A stretch of DNA of 63,779 bases from Gammaproteobacteria bacterium. Its GTDB lineage: Bacteria; Pseudomonadota; Gammaproteobacteria; SZUA-229. How positions within the stretch are numbered: the first letter of the stretch is position 1; the number at the start of each line of letters is the position of its first letter. This document shows, piece by piece, positions 18,498-29,744 of this stretch. Below the pieces are notes generated by a model. That model had not been told where the DNA came from, did no database searches, and was given only the letters and a program-made list of their open reading frames with translations. The stretch lies in assembly GCA_029881035.1 (NCBI GenBank), contig JAOUNI010000010.1, positions 1 through 63,779 of the forward strand, read 5' to 3'. Made by a program: the position numbers and the translations under genes.

Positions 18498-19394
18498 TTA
18501 ACTGCTGGATTCAACAAAACGGAGAGGATCAACCTGGCGGTCATTAAGCAACACCTCAAAATGTACATGAGGTCCTGTTGAGCGACCTGTCGAGCCCATT
18601 AACGATATAGCCTGGCCTTTTTCAACTGTATCTCCGACTTTTACAATAATTTCTGCATTATGCCCATAACGAGTAGCATAACCATGGCCATGATTGATCT
18701 CTACAAGGTTGCCGTAACCATATCTGGGACCAACCCAGGTCACTACTCCACTAGACACAGCCACAATCTCACTGCCTTCCCTACCCGCAAAATCCATACC
18801 CTTATGCATCTCAAGCTTGCCAGTGAAAGGATCAGTTCGTTTACCGAAATACGATGATGTCCAGCCTTTGGTGATAGGACGTCCAGAAGGTCGAGTTTCT
18901 TTTTTCACCTGCTTACTCATCAATACATCTTCCAGTATTGATAACTGCTGCTCACGACTATCTAATTGATCACTCAAATCGCCCAGTACACTCTCAAATC
19001 CCACAGAAACTGAACTTTCTGGTTCATGGGGGCCACCGAAAGCGGGTTCATGGGTAAAGTTAAATTCTTTAGAATCCAGCTTGGACATAGTAACTAATCG
19101 CTCACCCAGAGCATCTAAACGGGTAACATGTGCTTGCATCAGACCTAAACGTGCTGCTAACGCATCCATTTCAGATTGTGCATTGGCGCGTGCTTTTGCA
19201 ATCATGTTCTTTTGCAGAACAAGTTCTTTTTCCACCTCCGTCAACTGATTCAGTTGCCCAGAGCTTGTTCCCCACCAGTAGCCAGCTACAGCCATAAGAC
19301 TCATAAACCCGGACAGTATAATGCCCGAAGCCATCACCCCCATCTGCCAACGTACTGGTTTGCCGCGATATTTACCTAAAAATATAATATTCAT
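18498..19394 (-). CDS. membrane-anchored M23 family metallopeptidase
   Basis: A LytM/M23 protein expected to act on peptidoglycan in the periplasm. The 298 residues have one N-terminal membrane helix (about 18-42), a coiled-coil-like region (about 50-150) and an M23 domain. Zinc ligands are visible as HKGMD and HVHFEV, with RYGHNAEIIV between, so the active site looks intact (unlike EnvC/NlpD-type activators). It lies upstream of secA, a conserved position in gammaproteobacteria outside the enterics, and is divergent from dciA. Cutting specificity is not visible. Confidence 0.88.
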   Translation of the reverse strand: MNIIFLGKYRGKPVRWQMGVMASGIILSGFMSLMAVAGYWWGTSSGQLNQLTEVEKELVLQKNMIAKARANAQSEMDALAARLGLMQAHVTRLDALGERLVTMSKLDSKEFNFTHEPAFGGPHEPESSVSVGFESVLGDLSDQLDSREQQLSILEDVLMSKQVKKETRPSGRPITKGWTSSYFGKRTDPFTGKLEMHKGMDFAGREGSEIVAVSSGVVTWVGPRYGYGNLVEINHGHGYATRYGHNAEIIVKVGDTVEKGQAISLMGSTGRSTGPHVHFEVLLNDRQVDPLRFVESSS

Positions 19395-19456
19395 ATTACA
19401 ATTCTAATAACCATGACTATTGTGATAATAGCCTATTTAATGAGATATTCAGCACT

Positions 19457-19882
19457 ATGAAGCCTTTCAATCGCCTGTTAAATCCAGTTCTTATATCAAA
19501 ATCACACCAATTAGAACAGCTCACCTCTATCCTTAATGGAGAACTATCACCAGAAACCGCTGGACATTACCACATTGCAGACATTGATAACAGTACGCTT
19601 GTTGTTATCACCGATTCCCCCGTCTGGACCACAAGATTACGGCAACTAGGTCCTATGATCATTGATATTATATTTAATAGAACAGGGGAAAAATTTCAAC
19701 ATATCCGCATTGTGAGTCGACAGGGTTCAATTAAGGCACCTTGTCAGATCAGTAATACCATTAATCGTGTACTTAGCAAAAAATCAGGCCAACAAGTAGC
19801 CCAAGCTGCTGAATACATTAAAGATAATGAACTCAAAGAAGCGCTTCTAAAGTTTTCTAAACGGGGTAATACAGCAGACTAG
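19457..19882 (+). CDS. dciA: DciA family replicative helicase loader (DUF721)
   Basis: A 141-residue DUF721 protein. DciA is the ancestral loader or partner of DnaB in bacteria lacking DnaC. Visible family features are the N-terminal stretch [16 protein letters not shown], the KH-like core [26 protein letters not shown] and the beta strand FQHIRIVS. It is the only plus-strand gene in the lpxC-secA interval, divergent from the M23 gene and overlapping the 3' end of lpxC by 4 bp. The same order occurs in Pseudomonas. Confidence 0.85.
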   Translation: MKPFNRLLNPVLISKSHQLEQLTSILNGELSPETAGHYHIADIDNSTLVVITDSPVWTTRLRQLGPMIIDIIFNRTGEKFQHIRIVSRQGSIKAPCQISNTINRVLSKKSGQQVAQAAEYIKDNELKEALLKFSKRGNTAD

Positions 19883-20793
19883 AAAGCCTGTAGTGGCTGC
19901 GTATATGAAATAGGCGATGAAGCATTTTCATCCACAAAAGTAACCTCTTCCCAGGCTGATTCATCAGCAATCAATGCTTTTAGTAATTTATTATTTAGTG
20001 CGTGGCCCGAACGGTAACCTGAAAAAGCACCTATCAGACTATGTCCCAACAAATACAAATCACCGATAGCATCCAAGATCTTGTGCTTAACAAACTCATC
20101 CTCGTAGCGCAGGCCATCCTCATTGAGTACACGGTACTCATCGACTACGATGGCATTATCGATACTACCGCCTAGAACCAGATTCTGTGCTCTCAGGCGC
20201 TCAATATCATTCATGAAACCAAAAGTGCGGGCGCGACTCACCTCCTTAACAAAGGATGTGGTTGAAAAATCTATTTCCGCTTTACAGGGCATCCCCTTGA
20301 AAACAGGGTGGTCGAAATCGATAGAAAATCCTACTTTGAAACCTTCAAAAGGGTCAAAACGTGCCCATTTATCATTTTCTTCAACCAGAATAGGCTTTTT
20401 AATACGGATAAAACGTTTAGGTGCTTCCTGTTCTGCAATGCCCGCAGACTGAATCAGAAATACAAATGGGCCTGAACTACCATCCATAATAGGCACTTCA
20501 CCTGCACTCACATCAACATAGGCATTATCAATACCCAGACCCGCCATTGCTGATAACAAATGCTCAACTGTAGAAATACGCACACCATTCTGTTCCAGAG
20601 TGGTCGATAAAGTCGTTGGCCCTACATTTTCAGCGGTTGCCTGAATCTCAACAGGCTCATTCAGATCTACACGACGAAAGACAATTCCAGTTTCCGGTTG
20701 CGCAGGACGTAATGTCAGGTAAACCTTCTCACCAGAATGCAGACCGACGCCGGTTGCACGAATTACATTTTTTAGTGTTCTTTGTTTAATCAA
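19879..20793 (-). CDS. lpxC: UDP-3-O-acyl-N-acetylglucosamine deacetylase LpxC
   Basis: Zinc enzyme for the committed step of lipid A synthesis. The 304 residues include the zinc ligand region TVEHLLSAM and the catalytic [14 protein letters not shown]. The start is a TTG at 20791-20793, giving [11 protein letters not shown], which matches the E. coli N-terminus exactly over the first eight residues, so a rarer start codon is real here. It is separated from ftsZ by 177 bp with a TAAAAT-like -10 element, suggesting its own promoter. Confidence 0.96.
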   Translation of the reverse strand: MIKQRTLKNVIRATGVGLHSGEKVYLTLRPAQPETGIVFRRVDLNEPVEIQATAENVGPTTLSTTLEQNGVRISTVEHLLSAMAGLGIDNAYVDVSAGEVPIMDGSSGPFVFLIQSAGIAEQEAPKRFIRIKKPILVEENDKWARFDPFEGFKVGFSIDFDHPVFKGMPCKAEIDFSTTSFVKEVSRARTFGFMNDIERLRAQNLVLGGSIDNAIVVDEYRVLNEDGLRYEDEFVKHKILDAIGDLYLLGHSLIGAFSGYRSGHALNNKLLKALIADESAWEEVTFVDENASSPISYTQPLQAF

Positions 20794-20970
20794 CTTACTA
20801 AGCCCTAGTGTATTTTAGCATCGCCCATGACTGAGCGACTGAAGCCAGCCCAGCATTTTCACATATTTAACAGAATAATTGCAGTTCTTTTTCAAGCAAT
20901 GCCCATATTTTGAGCGAAATTCACTCTTACCTCACTCAGCAATATCCAAAATCTGTTTTTACTGAAATAA

Positions 20971-22098
20971 TTAATCTGCCTGACGACGAAGAAATGCCGG
21001 TATATCCAGCAAACTTTCATCATAAACACCTGAGCGATCATTATTACTTTTACGTTGCACAGCCGGTTTTTCCAGTTGTCCGTAATCAACATCACCATTC
21101 GTATTACGTGGTACGACATTAATTTCTGGTTTTTTGGCCATTTGTGGCACACCCAGACCAGTGGCCACCACAGTGACTCGCAACTCTTCACCCAGCGTAT
21201 CGTCAATAGCCGTACCCATAACAACCGTGGCATCATCAGAAGCAAAAGAGCTAACCACTGCTCCGATATCCTGAAATTCGCCCAGTGTCATATTAGCTCC
21301 CGTCACATTAACCAGAATCCCTCTGGCCCCAGACAGATTCACATCTTCCAGCAATGGACTTGCCACGGCAGCCTGGGCCGCCTCTTTAGCACGATTTTCA
21401 CCTGTTGCCCTACCTGAACCCATCATGCCCATACCCATTTTAGACATCACGGTACGCACATCGGCAAAGTCGACATTAATTACGCCGGGATTAGTGATCA
21501 GCTCAGTAATTCCCTGAACAGCACCACTCAATACATCATTGGCACCATTAAAAGCGTGCATCAAATCAAAATCTCGGCCGTATACATCGAGTAGCTTGTC
21601 ATTTGGGATGGTGATCAATGAGTCAACATTTTGTGTTAACTCTTTAATTCCATGCATCGCGATTCTCATACGTGAAGGACCTTCAAAAGAGAACGGCTTA
21701 GTCACTACACCGACCACAAGAATTCCCATCTCACGCGCCAACTGAGCAACAATCGGCGCCGCCCCCGTACCGGTGCCACCACCCATGCCAGCCGTGATGA
21801 ACAACATATCGGTATTAGCAATCGCGTCCTGAATCAGTTCTCGATCTTCGAGCGCCGCCTGTTGCCCTACCTCAGGTGTGGCACCTGCTCCCAGGCCTTT
21901 AGTGATGTTACAGCCAATCTGTAATGATTTGGCGCCTGTTATCTTGGTCAATGCCTGGGCATCCGTGTTAGCGCAAATAAAATCTACACCTTGAATACCA
22001 CTAGCAACCATATGTTTAACCGCGTTACCACCGCCACCACCTACACCCATTACTTTGATGACGGCGTCCTGTGCTACTGAGTCCATAAATTCAAACAT
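20971..22098 (-). CDS. ftsZ: cell division GTPase FtsZ
   Basis: Tubulin-like GTPase forming the division ring. The 375 residues have the tubulin signature GGGTGTGAAP, the T7 loop NVDFADVRTVM and the conserved C-terminal peptide LLDIPAFLRRQAD that binds FtsA and ZipA. The start ATG has an AGGTGAA ribosome site. It follows ftsA after 99 bp at the end of the dcw cluster. Confidence 0.98.
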   Translation of the reverse strand: MFEFMDSVAQDAVIKVMGVGGGGGNAVKHMVASGIQGVDFICANTDAQALTKITGAKSLQIGCNITKGLGAGATPEVGQQAALEDRELIQDAIANTDMLFITAGMGGGTGTGAAPIVAQLAREMGILVVGVVTKPFSFEGPSRMRIAMHGIKELTQNVDSLITIPNDKLLDVYGRDFDLMHAFNGANDVLSGAVQGITELITNPGVINVDFADVRTVMSKMGMGMMGSGRATGENRAKEAAQAAVASPLLEDVNLSGARGILVNVTGANMTLGEFQDIGAVVSSFASDDATVVMGTAIDDTLGEELRVTVVATGLGVPQMAKKPEINVVPRNTNGDVDYGQLEKPAVQRKSNNDRSGVYDESLLDIPAFLRRQAD

Positions 22099-22197
22099 AA
22101 GCGTTCACCTTTGTCTGTTTGTTATTATTATTTATTCCGGCAAAACACCGGGCCATTTTTAAATCTTTCTGCGTTAAACCTGCCATTACTTTTTTCA

Positions 22198-23433
22198 CTA
22201 AAAATTCCCCTGAAACCAACTTTTCATCCGCCCGAATACACCCTTTAATCCCCCTTCCATCATGATGTGACTGGTTCCGATATTTCGATGCTGACTACCG
22301 AACAACAACAAACCCACACCTGTGGCGTAGATCGGATTACTAACCACATCCGAAAGGCCTGTTACGTATTGCGGTAAGCCCAAACGAACTGGCATATGAA
22401 AAATCTCTTCTGCCAGATCAATCACACCCTCCATTTTTGAACTGCCCCCGGTCATAACAATGCCGGCTGCAATAATTTCTTCAAAACCACTTTTGCGTAG
22501 TTCAGCCTGCACCAGTGATAGTAATTCTTCGTAACGCGGCTCAACCACCTCAGCTAAAGTCTGGCGTGATAATTTACGTGGTGGTCGATCACCCACACTA
22601 GGCACTTCAATGGTTTCTTCCGGATTAGCCAGTTGACGTAGTGCGCAGGCAAACTTTATTTTGATGTCATTGGCATATTGTGTTGGGGTACGTAGTGCCA
22701 CGGCAATATCATTTGTCACCTGATCGCCAGCGATAGGAATAACTGCAGTGTGACGAATCGCGCCTTCTGAGAACACAGCAATATCCGTAGTACCACCGCC
22801 GATATCAATAAGACAAACACCCAGTTCTTTTTCATCCTCAGTTAATACAGAGTAGCTCGATGCCAGTTGCTCAAGAATAATATCGTCAACGTCAAGCCCA
22901 CATCGACGTATACATTTGACGATATTTTGAGCCGCACCAACTGCACCCGTGACTAGATGAACTTTAGCCTCAAGACGTACACCAGACATACCGATTGGCT
23001 CACGAATGCCTTCCTGATTATCAATAATAAATTCTTGCGGAAGAATATGTAATATCCGCTGATCTGCTGGAATAGCGACTGCACGCGCCGCATCAATAAC
23101 ACGATCAAGATCACTATTAGTTACTTCTCTTTCTCGTATTGCAACAATACCGTGTGAATTAATACTTCTAATATGGCTACCTGCAATGCCGACGTAAACT
23201 GAATTTATCTGACAACCCGCCATCAATTCAGCTTCTGCAACAGCACGCTGAATAGATTGAACCGTCGACTCAATATTTACGACTACACCCCTTTTGAGAC
23301 CGTATGAAGGATGCGAGCCCAGGCCAATAATCTCAACATCACCTTCAGGAGTGATCTCACCGACAATCGCAACCACTTTCGATGTTCCGATATCCAGACC
23401 CACGATCATATTTTTATCCGTTCTCTTGGTCAT
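22198..23433 (-). CDS. ftsA: cell division protein FtsA
   Basis: Actin-like ATPase tethering FtsZ to the membrane. The 411 residues have the phosphate-1 motif VGLDIGTSKV, phosphate-2 CLIDIGGGTTDIAVF, adenosine motif IVMTGGSSKM and a C-terminal amphipathic helix (VFGRMKSWFQGNF) that is the membrane anchor. It starts 6 bp after the ftsQ stop. Confidence 0.97.
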   Translation of the reverse strand: MTKRTDKNMIVGLDIGTSKVVAIVGEITPEGDVEIIGLGSHPSYGLKRGVVVNIESTVQSIQRAVAEAELMAGCQINSVYVGIAGSHIRSINSHGIVAIREREVTNSDLDRVIDAARAVAIPADQRILHILPQEFIIDNQEGIREPIGMSGVRLEAKVHLVTGAVGAAQNIVKCIRRCGLDVDDIILEQLASSYSVLTEDEKELGVCLIDIGGGTTDIAVFSEGAIRHTAVIPIAGDQVTNDIAVALRTPTQYANDIKIKFACALRQLANPEETIEVPSVGDRPPRKLSRQTLAEVVEPRYEELLSLVQAELRKSGFEEIIAAGIVMTGGSSKMEGVIDLAEEIFHMPVRLGLPQYVTGLSDVVSNPIYATGVGLLLFGSQHRNIGTSHIMMEGGLKGVFGRMKSWFQGNF

Positions 23434-23439
23434 ATTGTC

Positions 23440-24195
23440 TTACGCCTCTCTGACAAGCACATGCTTGATGGCAGTATTATTATTTTTTATTTTCATTGCA
23501 AAACCATTGGGATAACGGAAATCAATCACCGCAACATTTTTTAAATTAAATTTATCCATGTTCGAAAAAACACGGACAAATCTAATCAGTCGGTTATCGG
23601 CATGATCACGTCCCAATTTAACTTCAATTTTATCAGGCATATTTTCAGATAAAAAATGAAGGCTCCATGCACGTCGGTCATCCAGATTCAAATCAACCAC
23701 ATCAAAACCCATTGGTAAAAAATCTTTATTAATTGCCGTTAAAAACATCCACATTTTGTTATGCAAGCCCTCAGGGCCATTTAACCTCGGCAACGGTAAT
23801 TGATGACTAATAATCTCCGGCTTAAACACATCGCCACGATCGCTGATCATAGCGTCGTCATTCCAGTAGGCTACAGCCCGCTTTTCTGTCACTTTTATGT
23901 GCAGACTCGATGGCCATTGTCGACGTACTGAAACATCATCCACCCAGGGTAGACTAATCAATGCCGCTCGCATTGCGTCCAGATTAAGTGAAAAGTATCC
24001 ACCATCTATCACTGCCACCACCTGATCTCTGAAACCATCATGTGAAATATTTTTAAACTCACCCTCAATTTCCACTTTTTCTATCGGCAAGATAGTTTTA
24101 AATTCATATTCTCTCAACTGATCAGCAAACAGCCAGCCAACCATCATTAGTGCAAAAACAAAAGTTGTCGTTAACAAACGATGTTTATTACTCAC
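23440..24195 (-). CDS. ftsQ: cell division protein FtsQ
   Basis: Bitopic divisome protein linking early and late division proteins. Predicted 251 residues: a cytoplasmic tail, one membrane helix (LLTTTFVFALMMVGWLFA), a POTRA domain and the FtsQ beta domain (PWVDDVSVRRQWPSSLHIKV, then AYWNDDAMIS). The frame opens at a TTG at 24234, but the GTG at 24195 has a good GAGGGAC ribosome site at 24201-24207 and overlaps the ddlB stop by 8 bp, so it is preferred. It lies between ddlB and ftsA in the standard order. Confidence 0.9.
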   Translation of the reverse strand: MSNKHRLLTTTFVFALMMVGWLFADQLREYEFKTILPIEKVEIEGEFKNISHDGFRDQVVAVIDGGYFSLNLDAMRAALISLPWVDDVSVRRQWPSSLHIKVTEKRAVAYWNDDAMISDRGDVFKPEIISHQLPLPRLNGPEGLHNKMWMFLTAINKDFLPMGFDVVDLNLDDRRAWSLHFLSENMPDKIEVKLGRDHADNRLIRFVRVFSNMDKFNLKNVAVIDFRYPNGFAMKIKNNNTAIKHVLVREA

Positions 24196-25111
24196 AGCAT
24201 GTCCCTCTAAGAATCTCAATAACCAGCTGCTCAAAATTAATACCGGCCTGCTTTGCCGCCATCGGCACCAGGCTATGATCTGTCATTCCGGGGACGGTAT
24301 TTACTTCAATCAACCAGGGCTGATTATTTTGATCTATCATGAAATCAACACGCCCCCAGCCGCTAGCATCCACAGCGTTAAACGATTGCTTGATCATGAG
24401 TGACAACTGTATTTCAGTTTCCTGACTCAGACCACATGGACAAATGTATTTTGTATCTTCTGCCTTATATTTCGCATCAAAATCATAAAAAGCATGCGAT
24501 GTTTCTAATCGAATCATCGGCAAAACACGATCATTTAAAATCGCAGCCGTATACTCCTTACCTGTTATCCATCTTTCAGCAATAACAACGCCACCACATG
24601 CCTTTGCTTTCTGCCACGCAGATATCATTTCACTTTCATCTGTGACCTTGCTCATACCAATACTTGATCCTTCAAGTGCCGGCTTCATTATTAATGGCAA
24701 GCCCACTTTCTTTACTGCATGCGCACAGTCCATCTCACTATTCAGGATGCAATAATCAGGTGTTGGTAAGCCGGCAGCAAGCCAGATTTGCTTGGTACGA
24801 AGTTTATCCATCGACAATGATGATCCCAATACCCTTGAACCTGTATATGGAATTGACATTGCGCTCAGCAAACCTTGTATAGTGCCATCTTCACCACCAC
24901 GTCCATGTAGAACAATAAATGCACGTTCAAATTTTCCCTCTTTCAGTACCGTCGCAATATCATGATCTACATCTACTGCATGCGCATCCACGCCCTGCGC
25001 CTGCAGTGCAGTTAACACAGCTTTGCCACTCAACAAAGAAATCTCGCGCTCTGCTGACCAGCCACCCATTAATACAGCCACTTTTCCAAACTCACTAGTC
25101 AGGGCACTCAT
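24188..25111 (-). CDS. ddlB: D-alanine--D-alanine ligase
   Basis: Makes the D-Ala-D-Ala dipeptide for the peptidoglycan stem. ATP-grasp enzyme of 307 residues with LMGGWSAEREISLLSG, the glycine-rich loop ALEGSSIGMSKV and the metal/product region WLIEVNTVPGMTDHSLVPMAA. The start ATG overlaps the murB stop as ATGA. Confidence 0.97.
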   Translation of the reverse strand: MSALTSEFGKVAVLMGGWSAEREISLLSGKAVLTALQAQGVDAHAVDVDHDIATVLKEGKFERAFIVLHGRGGEDGTIQGLLSAMSIPYTGSRVLGSSLSMDKLRTKQIWLAAGLPTPDYCILNSEMDCAHAVKKVGLPLIMKPALEGSSIGMSKVTDESEMISAWQKAKACGGVVIAERWITGKEYTAAILNDRVLPMIRLETSHAFYDFDAKYKAEDTKYICPCGLSQETEIQLSLMIKQSFNAVDASGWGRVDFMIDQNNQPWLIEVNTVPGMTDHSLVPMAAKQAGINFEQLVIEILRGTCCE

Positions 25112-26010
25112 ACTTGCCTGTCTCCAACGATGCGTACTTCTGTTTGCAAATTAACACCTGTTTGCTCCAGAACCTGTTTTCTTACAAACTCGATTAAGTC
25201 TTCAATATCAGCCGCTGTTGCCTGCTGATCATTAATAATAAAATTCGCGTGCTTTTCAGATACTACGGCCCCACCAATTCGTTTTCCTTTTAAACCACAT
25301 TGTTCAATTAAGCGCGCCGCATAATCATTCTCAGGATTACGAAAGACAGAGCCACAATTAGCTGTTCCAGTAGGCTGGGTTTCTGCACGTTTGGCTAGCA
25401 GCTGTTTAATATTTACTGATGCCTTCATATTCGCATCAAATTTCAGTAATGCTGAAATAAACCACTCATCTTTTAGACCTTCGACACTTCGGTATGAAAT
25501 TTTATAATCTTCTGGCGTTCTCTGATGAATATCACCTTGACGATTAATCGTTTCCACATAAATAACATGTGACCAGGTCTCACCACCAAACGCACCAGCA
25601 TTCATCGCTAATGCTCCACCCACCAAACCAGGTATACCCGCAAAAAATTCAGCACCAGATAAATTTTCACGTGTGCAGAATTTTGCCAGTTTCGCACCTG
25701 GCACACCGGCACCAACATAGACACAATTATCTTCTCTACGCTCCAGCTGCGACATCACCCCCTGGGTAGCAATCACTGTTCCATGAAAGCCACCATCACG
25801 TACCAGAGTGTTACTACCCAGCCCTAACCACAACAGATTTTCTCTCTCTGGCAGTGACTTCAACAATACAGTCAGATCATCTATATCTACTGGTGCACAA
25901 TAACAATCAGCACGACCACCTGCACGCCAGCTAACATGATTCGCCATCGATTCGTTATAATGAATCTCACCTCTTATTTCTGCCGTCAGAATCAAATTGG
26001 CTGCCTCCAT
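25108..26010 (-). CDS. murB: UDP-N-acetylenolpyruvoylglucosamine reductase MurB
   Basis: FAD enzyme reducing the enolpyruvyl group to give UDP-MurNAc. The 300 residues contain the FAD-binding stretch WRAGGRADCYCAP, GLGSNTLVRDGG, GALAMNAGAFGGE and the catalytic Ser in NCGSVFRNP. The length and motifs fit the shorter type II MurB rather than the E. coli type I form. It sits between murC and ddlB, 1 bp after murC. Confidence 0.96.
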   Translation of the reverse strand: MEAANLILTAEIRGEIHYNESMANHVSWRAGGRADCYCAPVDIDDLTVLLKSLPERENLLWLGLGSNTLVRDGGFHGTVIATQGVMSQLERREDNCVYVGAGVPGAKLAKFCTRENLSGAEFFAGIPGLVGGALAMNAGAFGGETWSHVIYVETINRQGDIHQRTPEDYKISYRSVEGLKDEWFISALLKFDANMKASVNIKQLLAKRAETQPTGTANCGSVFRNPENDYAARLIEQCGLKGKRIGGAVVSEKHANFIINDQQATAADIEDLIEFVRKQVLEQTGVNLQTEVRIVGDRQV

Positions 26011-26011
26011 C

Positions 26012-27439
26012 TCATGCCTTCTCCTGCAACTGGACCGACAAATTCTCTGCTACTCTGCCAATCGAACCTGCACCCAGTGTTAAAATAATATCGCCATCCT
26101 GAATAATTGCTCGCAGAGAATCTGCCACTTCATCAACGTCCTTAATAAAAATTGGATTTACTTTGCCTCGTGTGCGTATCGCTGCACACAAAGATCGACC
26201 ATCTGCACCAGCAATCACTTCCTCTCCCGCCGCGTACACCTCACTCAATAACAGCACATCAACATCAGCCAGTACATCAGTAAAATCTTCGAACAGGTCA
26301 CGTGTGCGTGTATAACGGTGTGGCTGAAACACTAGTACTAAACGTTTGTCTGGCCAGCCCGTGCGCACTGCCTGCAAGGTTGCTGCCACTTCGGTAGGGT
26401 GATGACCATAATCATCAACCAGAGTCACCTTACCTGCCGGTGTTTGAATATCACCATATAAATGCATACGACGACCCACACCTTCAAAACCTGCCAGGGC
26501 CGACTGGATATCGTCATCTTTCACTCCCAGTTCATGCCCTATCGCAATCGCAGCCAATGCATTTAATACATTGTGTGTGCCAGGCATGTTTAGTGTAATC
26601 GCCAGTGGCTCACTGCGCTCTGGCAACATGACGTCAAAAGAAGTTTGCATACCCGATGGTTGAATATTGAATGCGTATACATCGGCTTCATGTTCAATAC
26701 CGTAACGTAATACCGGCCGGGTAATTTTTGGCAAAATATTTCTGACTTCTTCATTTTCGACACAAACCACTGCCAGTCCGTAAAAAGGCAGATGGTGCAA
26801 AAACTCAACAAAAGCTTCACGCAATCGTTCAAAATCATTATGGTAAGTAGGCAGATGATCTGCATCGATGTTAGTGACTACTGACATCATGGGTTGTAAA
26901 TACAAAAATGAAGCATCACTTTCATCTGCTTCAGCAACCAGATATTTACCACTACCCAGACTCGCGTGTACCGATGAGCTATTTAATTTACCGCCAATCA
27001 CATAAGTAGGATCAAGATTACCCGCTGCCAAAACACTGGTTACCAGTGAAGTTGTAGTGGTTTTTCCATGAGTCCCAGCTATCGCAATACCATGACTAAA
27101 ACGCATCAGTTCTGCCAGCATTTCAGCTCGGGGCACAATAGGAATACGCAATTCTCTGGCTGTTTTTACTTCTGGGTTCTCTGCATTGATTGCACTGGAA
27201 GTCACCACCACATCAACATTTTTCACTTGAGCCGCATTATGTCCCTGATAAACCTTGATACCTTCTTTCTGCAAGCCCCGGGTAATCGCATTGTCCGCAA
27301 GATCAGAACCACTGACTTCATAACCCAGTGTATTCATCACATCAGCAATACCGCTCATACCAGCACCACCAATGCCGACAAAATGTACTTTTCGGATCCT
27401 TCGCATAAAGCTATCAAAAGGTGTTTGTTCAGTATTCAT
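26012..27439 (-). CDS. murC: UDP-N-acetylmuramate--L-alanine ligase MurC
   Basis: Adds L-Ala to UDP-MurNAc. The Mur ligase has the N-terminal dinucleotide fold [15 protein letters not shown] and P-loop [10 protein letters not shown]. The frame is open upstream to 27463, but the ATG at 27439 forms a 4-bp ATGA overlap with the murG stop and is preferred (475 residues). Confidence 0.96.
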   Translation of the reverse strand: MNTEQTPFDSFMRRIRKVHFVGIGGAGMSGIADVMNTLGYEVSGSDLADNAITRGLQKEGIKVYQGHNAAQVKNVDVVVTSSAINAENPEVKTARELRIPIVPRAEMLAELMRFSHGIAIAGTHGKTTTTSLVTSVLAAGNLDPTYVIGGKLNSSSVHASLGSGKYLVAEADESDASFLYLQPMMSVVTNIDADHLPTYHNDFERLREAFVEFLHHLPFYGLAVVCVENEEVRNILPKITRPVLRYGIEHEADVYAFNIQPSGMQTSFDVMLPERSEPLAITLNMPGTHNVLNALAAIAIGHELGVKDDDIQSALAGFEGVGRRMHLYGDIQTPAGKVTLVDDYGHHPTEVAATLQAVRTGWPDKRLVLVFQPHRYTRTRDLFEDFTDVLADVDVLLLSEVYAAGEEVIAGADGRSLCAAIRTRGKVNPIFIKDVDEVADSLRAIIQDGDIILTLGAGSIGRVAENLSVQLQEKA

Positions 27440-28518
27440 ATCAGACCACCTGCTAGCATACAACGCTCAGCGACTTCTTTAGCTGCATCAGGCTTTGCCT
27501 GACGACGCGCAGATTTTGCCATATGTAAAAGTCGATCACGTTGCTGAGTTAATTCACTAATGATTGAACTCAGCCAGTCAGCATCCATATCTTTCTGTTG
27601 ACAGACTATGGCCGCATTAACTTTTGCAAGATAGTCGGCATTTGCTGTCTGATGATCATCAACTGCATGAGGATAAGGTATCAGGATAGATGCCACACCG
27701 GCAGCCGCTAATTCAAATACTGTCATCGCACCAGCTCGACATATCACCACATCCGCCCAGGCGTAAGCAGCTGCCATATCATCAACAAAAGCTTCCACTT
27801 TGGCCTCAACATTAAATTTTTTATACAAAGCTTGCGCTGCTTCGTGATTTTTCAAACCTGTCTGGTGCCACACTTCGGGTCTGGCCTCTAGCTCAATTTT
27901 TGAAACCGCTTCTGGTACCAGCTCATTCAAACGTACTGCACCCAAACTTCCGCCCACCACGAGCACACGTAAGGCAGCATCATGGCTGGCCAGCCTTAAT
28001 TCCGGTGATGGCAAATTGATAATGTCTTTACGCACAGGATTACCAACATAATGGGCCCTGTTACCCAGCGCTCCTGGAAATGCTTCCATGACTTCATTAG
28101 CTACTTTCTCCAACAGGCGATTGGTTAATCCGGCAACCGCATTTTGTTCGTGTATTAACAAGGGCTTTCTCAGTAACCACGCCATCAAACCACCGGGACC
28201 AGAGGCAAAGCCGCCCATACCAAGTACCGCGCACGGTTTTCTTCGCAACAAAATCAGCAACGCCTGATAGCAGGCCACGATTAATCGTGTCGGTGCCAAT
28301 AAAGTATTCAACATACCCTTGCCCCGCCAACCAGAAATACTTAACCATTCAATTGGATAACCTGCCTGTGGAACCAGTCTTGCTTCAATACCCGCGCGTG
28401 TACCTAACCAGATTACTGGCACCCCCCTAACACGTAACTCGTCAGCCACTGCTAATGCGGGAAATACATGACCACCTGTACCACCCGCCATAATTAAGAT
28501 AGGTTGCACTGCTCTCAT
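27436..28518 (-). CDS. murG: lipid II synthase glycosyltransferase MurG
   Basis: Adds GlcNAc to lipid I on the inner membrane face. The 360 residues have the N-terminal glycine loop [17 protein letters not shown]-loop 2 [16 protein letters not shown] and the UDP-binding region [20 protein letters not shown]. Its start overlaps the ftsW stop as ATGA. Confidence 0.97.
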   Translation of the reverse strand: MRAVQPILIMAGGTGGHVFPALAVADELRVRGVPVIWLGTRAGIEARLVPQAGYPIEWLSISGWRGKGMLNTLLAPTRLIVACYQALLILLRRKPCAVLGMGGFASGPGGLMAWLLRKPLLIHEQNAVAGLTNRLLEKVANEVMEAFPGALGNRAHYVGNPVRKDIINLPSPELRLASHDAALRVLVVGGSLGAVRLNELVPEAVSKIELEARPEVWHQTGLKNHEAAQALYKKFNVEAKVEAFVDDMAAAYAWADVVICRAGAMTVFELAAAGVASILIPYPHAVDDHQTANADYLAKVNAAIVCQQKDMDADWLSSIISELTQQRDRLLHMAKSARRQAKPDAAKEVAERCMLAGGLI

Positions 28519-29744
28519 GCAGCACCTCCAGCTATAACTGCTTTATTCTGACGACGACTTTTTCGACTCACTGCCTGTTTTGAAAATTCACCGCACTCAC
28601 AATGAATACGCAATAACAATCCTATAGCCATACAACAAACAACCAGACTACTACCACCGTAACTCATTAATGGCAGAGTCAAACCCTTGGTTGGCATCAA
28701 ACCCATATTCACGCCCATATTGATTACTGCCTGAAGTGCCAACCAGATACCAATACCATAAGCTACATATGCCGCAAAACGATTACCACTTTTTTCTGCT
28801 TGCAGGCCAATTTTAAAAATCCTGAAAAATAACAGTGTGTACATAAAAATCACAAAACACACACCCATAAAACCAAATTCTTCGGATAACACGGCAAACA
28901 GAAAATCAGTATGAGACTCAGGCAGATAAAACAGTTTCTGCACGCTACCACCCAGGCCAGTTCCAAACCAGCCACCAGTGCCAATTGCAATAAGTGACTG
29001 CGTTAACTGGAAACCGGTATCAAAAGGATCTGCCCAGGGGTTCATAAATGATGTCAAACGTTCCATACGATATGGTGACGAAATAATTAGCATCAACGCA
29101 CTCGCACCAAACAAAGTCATAAATGAAGCAAATTGAACGAAACGCACACCACCCAAAAACGTCATTGCCAATACTGTACCCATAATCACCACTGTTGAGC
29201 CAAAGTCTGGCTCCAATAACAACAGCAACCCGGCCAAACCCACCATCAACATTGGTTTTATAAAACCTCGCAATGTCGTTCTGACTTCCTCGCCATGACG
29301 TACTAAATAACCCGCCACATAAATCAACAAAAACAACTTCACCACTTCTGAAACCTGAAGATTAATTATGCCCAGAGAAATCCAGCGGGTACTTCCATTA
29401 ATTGTTTTACCCACACCAGGGATCAGCACCAGCACCAGTAAAAACAAGGCAAAACCAAGTAGTGCAACACCTGATTTTTCCCACTGCACCAAGCGTATAC
29501 GATAAACCAAAGCAGCCGCTATCAAACCAATAATTACAAACACCAACTGACGCTGCAAATAATAAAATGGATTAGAAAAATTTCGATCTGCCACACCCAC
29601 CGAGGCAGAGGCGACCATAACCAGGCCCAACGATAACAGCGTAATACAAACAGCCACCAGTACAGGATCCAAATGATCCAGCTGCCACGATGTAACACGC
29701 TTAAACTCGGACTTAACAGTTGGCACAGCCATACGCACACTCAT
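28515..29744 (-). CDS. ftsW: septal peptidoglycan polymerase FtsW
   Basis: SEDS-family glycosyltransferase that works with FtsI at the septum. The 409 residues have about ten membrane helices, the SEDS motif LLLLEPDFGSTVVI with its catalytic Asp region in TDFLFAVLSEEFGF, and the C-terminal SYGGSSL. The start overlaps the murD stop as ATGA. Confidence 0.96.
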   Translation of the reverse strand: MSVRMAVPTVKSEFKRVTSWQLDHLDPVLVAVCITLLSLGLVMVASASVGVADRNFSNPFYYLQRQLVFVIIGLIAAALVYRIRLVQWEKSGVALLGFALFLLVLVLIPGVGKTINGSTRWISLGIINLQVSEVVKLFLLIYVAGYLVRHGEEVRTTLRGFIKPMLMVGLAGLLLLLEPDFGSTVVIMGTVLAMTFLGGVRFVQFASFMTLFGASALMLIISSPYRMERLTSFMNPWADPFDTGFQLTQSLIAIGTGGWFGTGLGGSVQKLFYLPESHTDFLFAVLSEEFGFMGVCFVIFMYTLLFFRIFKIGLQAEKSGNRFAAYVAYGIGIWLALQAVINMGVNMGLMPTKGLTLPLMSYGGSSLVVCCMAIGLLLRIHCECGEFSKQAVSRKSRRQNKAVIAGGAA

